Assembly (NCBI GenBank): GCA_025094145.1
Contig: JALLLS010000008.1
Span: 248,001-312,000 of the forward strand
Reading direction: 5' to 3'
Origin: Spinellus fusiger
Taxonomy: Eukaryota > Mucoromycota > Mucoromycetes > Mucorales > Phycomycetaceae
Length of the DNA: 64,000 nucleotides
In this document: positions 55,771 through 64,000 of the stretch, piece by piece
How positions within the stretch are numbered: position 1 is the first letter of the stretch
Layout: each line of letters opens with the position of its first letter
Translations under genes and position numbers: made by a program
Notes under the pieces: model-generated
Database searches by the model: none
What the model was told of the DNA's origin: nothing
What the model saw: the letters and a program-made list of their open reading frames with translations, nothing else

Positions 55771-58533
55771 GTATCTGAGGAACAAAAAAGAATGGATATC
55801 TTCAAGTACTTCTACAAATAAACCTAATTGGTTTAAAAACTGTCATGATACAATATTACTTTGGCCTTTTCTACATAGTTATATTGTATCACTAAACTGA
55901 AGAGTAAAACATATGTACCGTTTGAAATTCCTGAACACCTTTGTTAGAACTTTAAGTCCAATACTTATCTCATCTTTTACCATTTATCTATTAATAATTA
56001 TTCCATAAAAGTTGATAAGCCGATTAACGTTGACGACTTCCTTGTAATGGTGCAAATATTACATCAATAGTAGTTTAGATACTAGTATTGATTGAGTGCT
56101 TACAAAAAGGTCTCCTATTTTAATAAAGAAAGATAACACCATATAGTAGAAAATATATTGGACCCCAAAATATAAATATATATAAATTGACAAGAATAAT
56201 ATTATAAGGATCTTTGCAGAAACAGATACTGATCCATTCCGAGCAAAACATGACCTCATTATCAGTATTTAGCGGAGATGTCAGACAAGAGTAAGTACTA
56301 TCTATCATACTACTAACCATTGGTAGTTGAAATTTCAATATGTTTTTCCTGCTAATAAAAAAACAATCCAATAATTATCTATTAAAAGTCTTAAGCCCAT
56401 AAACTAATTCAGAAAGTAATCATCATTTGAGAGTAAAACATATAAATGGTTAAATCATTCGGCTCTTGAAATGTCACGATTTCTTGTCCGTCAGTTTATT
56501 ACTTAAAATTTGTTTCTCATCATTCTCGGTTCTTATAATTAGTCATGCATGTAAATTAATTCAGAGTCAATGTTTTTACTATAGAACTTAATTTTCTTAG
56601 ACTAAAAGTTTAGATAATGAATAACTAAATCAATGCATATCTAATTGAATAATTTATACATTGATTGACAAAGATAAAGCATTAAGAACATTCTTAGCGG
56701 ACTGTCTAATTCTTCAAAATAAAATAAAAAATCTATATTCTGAGTCTTGGCAGCTTATTTTTGGAAGGTTTGGTCAAATTTTTGAACTTTTCTATTTCAC
56801 TCTTTTACTTTTAAAATGAGCTCCCTAACTGCTCAATCCGCTAAATACCCAGAAAAATGGAAAAAGAGAAAAAAAAACAAGGAGCCAAGAAGAAAATAAG
56901 CAACTATAAGTTTCTCTTATACTTTTCTCGGGTCACTTTATAATAAATGCATTGTAATGGTGGGTTATCTCTTAGCGTGTTTGGAGTAGGCCATTCACCT
57001 TTTTATGGGAAATAGCTTCACAATAAGTATCTGAGAACCAATTTTTGATTCAAATGAACAGTCAATAAATAGTCCGTTGGGGATACTCTAAGGGGTCTTA
57101 ACAATAGGAATCTCAATTTTTTTTTTAAAAAAAAACAGTAATTTATTAGTTAGTTACAATAATTTATCCTAAAATTGGACGATGTGAAAAAGCAGACAGA
57201 TCGACTTTCATTTCTAGACGCTTTAATGCGTTTTTTCTGGACAAAAGTAACAAATGCTATGGAAAACACTTTACTAAAAATAATCCGAGTTGTGGTTATG
57301 TGGAGTCTTTATATCATATTCAAGAGTTGTGAAGATATGTTTATAGACTATCTACTACTTTCACAATGACAAAGCTCAAGCTGAGCTGTCCTATATTTAT
57401 ACTGTCTGTTGTTATATTACAAAGAATACAGTCTGAAGATATTGTTCTGCCAATTTTCTTTCTTGGTTATATGTTGTTATATGTGTTTGCTAGTCAACCA
57501 TCACTAAACACTCATATCGTATTACGAAATCAAAGTAAATAGTACATGATTACATATCCTATACATATACTTGATTCACATCAATGGATTGTTCTGTGAA
57601 AGACTAGCCATTAGAATAAAAAATAATAGTATGCTATACATATAATGAATTAAAATAATACTGTATGGGTGTGTATATGCTTTGTTGTAGAGTTAGTCAA
57701 GTATCTCTATTCTTTATATGTGCCTCGTCAGTCTATTTACTCTGGAGTAGAGATATTTATTTCATGCCAAATCTTTACCAACTCTCGATATCATCTTCAG
57801 TCTCTTTGACTTTACTAAAACTCCCAAATCTCCATATCTTCTTGACTCTTTTGATATTAAAAGCAAAGAATCACCTCTTCATTTTCTCTGTCATTAAAGC
57901 TTCAAGGTATATTCTATTGAAATGCAAATTTTTGATTTCATCAAGTCCAGAGTCTCAAGAATCACAGAAAAAACCATCAAGTCTACAAAGATATTTTTTT
58001 AATAAAATGAAAAATAAATAAACGGCTTTAATTTTGACATTGTCTCTAAAAAAGACCCTGATAATCTAAAGATAAGAATGGACGATGTATACTATGTCTA
58101 TCAGATACTCGTCTGCAACAGATACAACATTTATTGAAACTGGGATGTCATGACTGCCAAAATTATGTAACTTATTGCCACATACCTGTGAAACAGTAAA
58201 GACCATCCCATTGTCTTAAAAAGATACAACACCATCTCGAATGTAGCTATTGCTTCTCTTTTTGATGAGATAGTGGCTTAAAATCCCTACAAGGTAATCT
58301 TATACAAATATAACCTAAAAACAACGATATTAATATTAATGTTAATAAACGTCGTTTTTAGACAAGCTTGATTAAAACGCCCATAAATGATATCTGATTT
58401 ATTGATTTTCTTTTAGGATAGTCTCAAACTGAATTTCCAATTGTTTAATTTTAGGGTAGAACCCTATATTCTACCATCTGTCTAATGCCAATTTATTCAT
58501 TTATTATTAATCAAAACAATTGACTCAAAGATC
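55771..58533. other. Long AT-rich intergenic region
   Basis: No intact gene supported. A 118-codon frame at 57665-58021 (plus) is hydrophobic then Ser/Lys-rich and matches nothing I know. A possible Spt4-like relic is listed separately at 58040-58290. No copy of the window's repeat families seen. Confidence 0.45.
58040..58290 (+). pseudogene. Possible Spt4-like zinc-ribbon relic
   Basis: A plus-strand frame reads GRCILCLSDTRLQQIQHLLK followed by LGCHDCQNYV: two CxxC pairs with the spacing of the Spt4 transcription-elongation factor zinc ribbon, preceded by KKDPDNLK. Stops follow within 20 codons. Homology is short and the call is weak; it could be chance in an AT-rich region. Confidence 0.3.
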
Positions 58534-59489
58534 TACACACCAGGAGATTTTTCTGGCCTTTAAGCGATAATATCTTCGACCTTTAAAACCGAAAATATCT
58601 TGCTTTTTATGGAACTGCATTTAGAACGAAAGGTTTGTGGATATCAAAAATAATATTTCCTTTTGTGGATACCTCAATATCAAATTGTATTATCAGTAAA
58701 ATATATTGTTTATGGATAAAATTGTTTATTATAATAATGTAGCTAATACTATAGTATGACTATAGCTACTGCCCAAGTGCATTCCCTCATAGCAATAGAA
58801 TCCACACCCTAAAAGCTTTGTGCTTTATCCTTGGGAGATAGATAAATATGCTCAGGAGTATACCCTAGACACCCTAGACAGTAGAGAAGGAAGAATAGAC
58901 CACCTTGGACTGACTTGAGAAAGAGTCTTTACTTATCTAATAACAGAAGAGTGTATTAGTAATAATTCAATAAGAGAGATAGTATGCTTACCTTGTACTT
59001 AATACTTGTCATAAGAATAATAAGCCATGTTTTATATATTGGAAGAAGAGTCAGTACTATGTCTTATGGATTACAATGAGCTCAAGCCCAGATGAAAAGC
59101 TCTTCTAACAGTTACTCTTATTTTTGTTCTCAAGATCTGCCACACTTATAACACAAATATCCTCACTGAGGTATTAGTGAATTTCAACAATATCCGCGCT
59201 TGCCAAAGTTGCGGAATTGTTTAGAACAGAGATGTGAATGCATCAAAGGGTATCTATACAGTCACATAAGAATAGATATTCTTTGATGCATTCATATCAT
59301 ATATCGCCACATCGAAAGTGGTTTCCTTCGGGATTCAGATATTTACAGGTAAATTTACATAATAATCTTTATTTAAAAAACTAACATGAATACATCTTAA
59401 TTTATTTTCACACCTTTTCAAATTGGTCATTTCTAAACAATTGTATTTCGACTATTTCTTTTTATATCCTAAAGACCTCCTGGTGTGTA
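58534..59489 (+). mobile_element. Fanzor-type element, family A, deletion copy A2
   Basis: 956 bp with inverted ends TACACACCAGGAGATTTTTC and AAAGACCTCCTGGTGTGTA. The left part is the region shared with family B (CATTCCCTCATAGCAATAGA); this is joined at about 59090 to the last exon of the family A nuclease (RACQSCGIV-stop-NRDVNASK). Everything between is deleted. The stem-loop after the catalytic Asp is kept: 59236-59256 pairs with 59273-59293, loop 16 nt. No obvious target-site duplication, as is usual for TnpB-type elements. Confidence 0.65.
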
Positions 59490-59495
59490 ATTCAG

Positions 59496-60198
59496 TACAC
59501 ACCTAAAGATTTTTGGGATATAAAAGTAAATACACGGACAATAAAATCGCAATATTCTTATGATTGGCTAATGTGTTTTAAAAGAGTATTTTTGCTGTCT
59601 AAATGAACTACTTCAAACCCTGTCTGCCTATTCTAGCAATAGCTACACTATCTTCATAAAGTATTAGTGCATCTTTGGGGAAATTATAGTATAGAAATGT
59701 AGTATGGTTCAAAAAAAGACATGTGTATCTTGGTTTAGTGTAACGATAACTACACCGGATTCTTCTTTGATGTTTTGGTGGATTGGATACTACTAGCCAA
59801 GGGCGACTCCTTTCTTTTGGTACCAACAGACTGTAATGTCTTGGATCGACAAAAGCATTTGGGCCGTTTGCCTTCTTCTCTTAGCCCAAAAAACGAACAT
59901 GACAAAAGTTCAATGTTGCTGCCATGTCCTGATTCCAAAAGTATTGAGAAATCATCTCATCAGAAACTCCAGCAGATTTGGTCATGATCTTCAAACATTG
60001 TTGGTTTTTGCACCTAAATAAAATAATAATAATAGTAATAATAATAAACTTATTGGTCTTTTCTTTGACTATCATATTTATAAGCTTTTTACCTTAAAAG
60101 ACCATGACATGTCACTGTAAGATTCTTCTCTCTTCTGAAGGGTCTTGGGGTGTTGCACTTTCTTGAAATTATCAAGCTCACCGTTCTTACAGGCAGGA
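59496..60198. repeat. 703-bp inverted repeat, right arm
   Basis: Reverse complement of 55068-55770. Outside the arm the two copies diverge at once, although both belong to the same repeat family. Confidence 0.85.
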
Positions 60199-60746
60199 TA
60201 TAGTACTAACTTATTTTAATAGATGATATATGGCTTATTATTCTCAAGACAAATATGGAGTACAAGGTAAGCATACTATCTCTCTTGATTGAATTATTAC
60301 TAATACACTCTTTTGATATTAGGCAAGTAAAGACTCTTTTCAAGTCAGTCTCAGGTGGTCTTTTCTTTCTTATATACTGTCTAGGGTCTCTAAGGTATAC
60401 TCCCAAGCATGGTTATCTATCTCCCAAGGATAAATCATAAGTCTTTTAGGGTGTATATTCTATTGCTATTAAGGAATATACCTAGAACAGTAGTAGTTAT
60501 AGTAATAGCATATTATTAGCTATACTATTATAATAAACAATTTTATCTATCAACAATTTTATTCATAAACAATATATTTTATTGATAATATAGTTTGATA
60601 TTGGGGTATCCACAAAAGGAAATAATAATTTAGACATCCGCAAACCTTTTGATTTTAAACATCGATACATAAAAGGGAAATATTATTGTGACGTAAAAAG
60701 AAGGATATATCACCGCTTAAAGGCCAGAACAATATTTGGGTGTGTA
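59496..60746 (-). mobile_element. Fanzor-type element, family B, copy B2
   Basis: 1251 bp in inverse orientation, six bases from copy A2. On the minus strand the left end is TACACACCCAAATATTGTTC (at 60746) and the right end CCCAAAAATCTTTAGGTGTG (to 59496). It contains the zinc-ribbon and RuvC-III remnant (minus, 59608-60198) identical to copy B1, but not the RuvC-II segment, which is replaced at the arm boundary. The shared left region follows (60250-60650). Confidence 0.7.
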
Positions 60747-60913
60747 GTAATTTAACATAATATTTATTTATTACCATCTCAGGTCGTAGTTTATTATTTT
60801 TATTACATGAAATAAGAAACAAAAAAAGGCCATGCTCTGAATGGATGTTTTTCTTTCAGAACTATGTGAGCATCTTGCTGAATTAAATATTGTTCATTTG
60901 TTTCTCAACTTAT

Positions 60914-63890
60914 TCATTTGATATTCTTGTTAATAGTATCTTCCAAACGAGTAAAGGGAGAAGAGTGGCTGCCCTCATTTGTGTTGGTACTTGTCCTTGA
61001 TGTTGCATTCAATAAGAATGGATTAGGTGAAGGAGACCGGGAACGAGGATCCTTGTAAGAGGAGGCAGAGGACAATGTATTATTCACACGACCAATGATA
61101 CGACCTCTACTTCTACTTGCAGATAAAGTAGGTGATAGGATTGGTGGATTGGTGAGATGAATCTCTGGTGCTGAAGCAATTGAGGCTGTAGGGGATTTGG
61201 TAGCCACTTGCTTTCCAAATAGTCCACCCAGTCGATCTTTTACTGTGCCTCCAAATGTGCTCCAGGGATTGAATTCAAATACTGGAGTGTTATTAACATC
61301 ATGGTGTTGTGAAGTTGAAGCATGCTTTCCAGACAGAATCTCGTCAAGATATCTATCACGCTCATTCCTTAGACTGGCATTAAGTAGACTAGGCTGTGGT
61401 TTAACAAGGGGCATGCTCTGAGTCCCCGAGGATTTTGTATGGTTATATTTTGAAGCATATCCCTATGATAAAAAATATAATTTATAGAGTTAGTTATTAT
61501 AGCTTTATTGACTTGGTCTTACTCCAAATAAATTTCTTGCTCTTTCAAAGACATTTCTTTGAGCTTCAAGTTCGGGGTGAATAATTCGTTCCAATGCAGT
61601 GCGTCCTATAATATGTTTTAGTTATTGCAAATCCGTAGCAGAACATACCTTCATCAATAAGGGCTTTCCCTTCAGCAGCATCAGCATTGACTGGTCTATT
61701 GCTGATCTCTTCGTCTTGTTCATTTTTATCTGTATAGCCATTAACTCCACAAAGGCTGAGACATTGTCCTTGAATATTAAAAAGAACAAGGATAACTGGT
61801 AATAGAATAACCACAGGAAAGCGGTCCACAAACGTATCACCCAAAAATGGTAGAAGATTTGCATGGCCCATAAACTATTATCTGAGTCTAATTGCTCATA
61901 TCACTATGTACTTACCTGACTAAATATTGTTCTATCTGCTGTAGAAGTATTGCCAGAAAGATTAACAAAGTTGTAGCATAAAGGGGCCCTATAGGAAAGA
62001 ATTCAGTTTAACTTAAGCTTGGCATGGTAGCATATCACCTTACATCATTTTGCACATATAGCTCGTGAACCACAAAAGACTATTGGCATCTGTATGATGA
62101 TTTGGAATCAGCAAATAAAGATTAAATAGTCTAAACTTGAATAGAGAAGTGTAGACACATAGACACATATAGGTCAGAGTAAAAAGAGCCAGAAACTATA
62201 TCTGTTAATGAATTATCTGCCATGTTAATCCGTACCTCTACTGCAGCATAATTGAATCCACAAGCCTCTAAAAGCAATCCCACAATAGATAGTACAGGAT
62301 GCTCGATATTAAACGTAAGCTCTGACCAGAGAATACAAATACTGATCACTGTACAAATTACAGCTAATATACGGTAAACAAAAGGTCCTAGCCATGTTAC
62401 CCATGCCCATTCTTATTTATTGTGAGTATCTTTTCTTTTTCTTTTTTCTGTAGTGTCTTTACCTATCTTTGATTTGAACTCGGCACCATGAGAAGATGGA
62501 ATGCCTTGAAGATTTGAATGAAAAAGACTAGATGCAATTAGATCATGTGATATTTTTTTTATAAATGTCTTACTGATCTGGATTGTCTCTGTTACTAATG
62601 ATATCTTGCAAATAAAAGGCTTCTTGGAGTAGATTCTTCCATAATCTGCACGAGATGAGTACACTAGTAATAATAATAATAATAGTAAACACTTACGCTA
62701 GTTTTCTTTCCTTCATTCTGACACACCAAATCATATTCCGGTTGAGGTTAACAAGATATTCTTCTGTCACTAATTGAGGAATATGTATACGATTCTCTCG
62801 ATCATTATAACTCTGATCAAGTACAAATGGAAACCATGCCACCATTTGATCCACTAAATGCCTTGAAGGATCTCTAAGTGAGGTTCTATGAGCCAATGAA
62901 TTCATAGTCTGATAAATAGTGTCAATATCTTATCTTTCTTTTCCTTCTATTTACTCAATAAGTCCATCGCGTAGTTACCTTTGCTAGCTCATTGAATTCC
63001 AGTTCACTGTCAATGTATTCTTCTTTTACACGTGGTGCTTTTAGATACAGCTGGTGCAAATGCTGTTGACGATTTCCTGAGAACCATAATCTTCGAGGCA
63101 ATGCCACTAGACCATACCCCATGAAGATGATGACAAGAAACAGGCCCCAGCTGTTGGCCATGGCCATGACATAAACCTGTATCTTTTCTCTACTCATATT
63201 AAGGGCATTGGATCTTCCTACTATCTCCTTACCTTGAAGTATATCCATTTCCAAAGACAAGATAGAGTAGTCCAAAGAATCCCACCACAACATACATAAG
63301 GTAGAATTTGATATTTACTTTGAGAGCTGATTTGATACGCTTAGCAACGGTAAAATCCCCCATATTTCCATAGGCCTGTAGCATAGGAATAGTGAACCTT
63401 TTCATCGGTGGTTGTCATGATGACAATAATAACAATAATAACAACAACAACAACAACAACAATAACAGAGAACATCCATAAGAATAGAAACAAGTATCGT
63501 TCTGTTAGTCATAGTCATTGCATTCTGTATTTTTTACCAAGTCAAGCAGAAGGAAGTCCAGTAGATTGTGCGCCAAGCAACACGCAAGAGTTGTTGGGAT
63601 ACATAGGCATAAGGCACTTTGCACTCTCCATTGCAGATGTCGTATTTTGTCTACGGCTTTAGTCTACTGCTTATTCCAAGACAGGTGCTTACTGATGCAA
63701 GATCCAGAGGTAGGAGGATAATGATCCAGAATGGAAAGAACCAGCCAATGACACATGCTGCAGAAACATACCAAGGCTGTTTCTTCCGGTCTCCATAATG
63801 AGAGAGGATGCTAATGACTAACCCCAGTAGACCAGAAGTAGCAATGACTAATGGTACCCAGTTATTCTCAGTGGGTAACTCGCCTTGCAT
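60914..63890 (-). CDS. LMBR1-domain membrane protein, LMBD2 type
   Basis: Multi-pass membrane protein of the LMBR1/lipocalin-receptor-like family; the molecular role in fungi is unknown. Thirteen exons: 63693-63890, 63538-63650, 63233-63397, 62979-63189, 62697-62908, 62574-62645, 62463-62527, 62236-62411, 62044-62195, 61916-61988, 61649-61874, 61523-61605 and 60914-61462, all GT-AG and in frame, 764 aa. LMBD2 features: N-terminal VPLVIATSGLLGLVISILSH, WRTIYWTSFCLTWFTIPMLQ, MANSWGLFLVIIFMGYGLVA with LPRRLW, a cytosolic charged stretch, TYMCLCVYTSLFKFR, and LLIPNHHTDANSLLWFTSYM. About nine membrane helices. The last exon encodes a Ser-rich soluble tail ending TINKNIK. Intron 2 holds an ACA-rich run. 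Confidence 0.92.
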
Positions 63891-63912
63891 CAATGAGGAA
63901 CAAAAAGGAATA

Positions 63913-63999
63913 TTAAGTCCAGACAGAGATTCCCTTTTTAAGAATATTAGTCACAGATGATTCCACTCCAGTAGCCTGCTGAACATTTACTGCAAGATC
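63913..63999 (-). CDS. Possible 3' end of another minus-strand gene (partial)
   Basis: The last 29 codons up to a TAA (63913-63915) are open to the window edge: NVQQATGVESSVTNILKKG then ISVWT. Composition is protein-like and the frame has no stop, but 29 codons is weak evidence and I do not recognise the family. If real, its stop lies only 22 bp from the LMBD2 start codon, in the same orientation. Confidence 0.3.
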   Translation of the reverse strand, partial: DLAVNVQQATGVESSVTNILKKGISVWT

Positions 64000-64000
64000 A

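Noticed and set aside
57665..58021. 118-codon frame
   Set aside because: No recognisable domain, located in a gene-poor AT-rich stretch, no supporting splice or promoter signal; left unannotated as a gene.

Overview
The window looks like nuclear DNA of an early-diverging filamentous fungus, most likely Mucoromycota. It is strongly AT-rich, the genes carry short GT-AG introns (about 41-103 nt), the gene set is fungal (GDP-mannose transporter, PTR2-type peptide transporter, Clf1, Vps20), and there is a heavy load of Tc1/mariner, LINE and Fanzor/TnpB-like repeats. The species cannot be fixed from sequence alone. All gene models were built by hand from reading frame, splice sites and conserved motifs.

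Host genes, left to right: PDX2/SNO glutaminase (991-1675 +); GDP-mannose transporter VRG4 (1861-3248 -), convergent with it; a 4-coumarate-CoA-ligase-like acyl-CoA synthetase with a PTS1-like C-terminus (18296-20448 +); a protein with an MSP/ASH-like beta domain (26183-28022 +); mitochondrial ribosomal protein uS14m (28178-28477 -); splicing factor CLF1/Crooked neck (28700-31123 +); a POT/PTR2 peptide transporter with a 6-nt microexon (43518-45809 -); ESCRT-III VPS20/CHMP6 (47607-48502 -); an LMBR1-domain membrane protein of LMBD2 type (60914-63890 -); and probably the 3' end of one more gene at the right edge.

The space between genes is mostly mobile DNA. 6.4-15.3 kb is a nested cluster of Tc1-like elements, one with an intact transposase, and small retroposons. 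15.2-17.9 kb is an inverted-repeat structure interrupted by a truncated LINE. 20.6-25.9 kb is a full-length LINE with a 15-bp target-site duplication, an ORF1/ORF2 ATGA overlap and one in-frame amber codon in each ORF. 31.4-33.7 kb is a palindrome with 949-bp arms. 35-43 kb and 49-60.7 kb hold Tc1 copies, MITEs and at least six repeats with TACACACC-type ends, several of which carry fragments of TnpB/Fanzor-like RuvC-zinc-ribbon proteins.

Two systems stand out. First, a retroposon family sits next to CACTGTA ends of Tc1-like elements at five of the eight Tc1-A ends in the window, always in the same orientation relative to the end, with duplications starting ACTGTA; this suggests an element that targets the terminal repeats of another transposon. 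Second, two families of Fanzor-like elements are present; one has a 21-bp stem that starts in the last coding exon and closes at the stop codon, kept by G.U pairs in a second copy, a candidate guide-RNA scaffold next to the transposon end.
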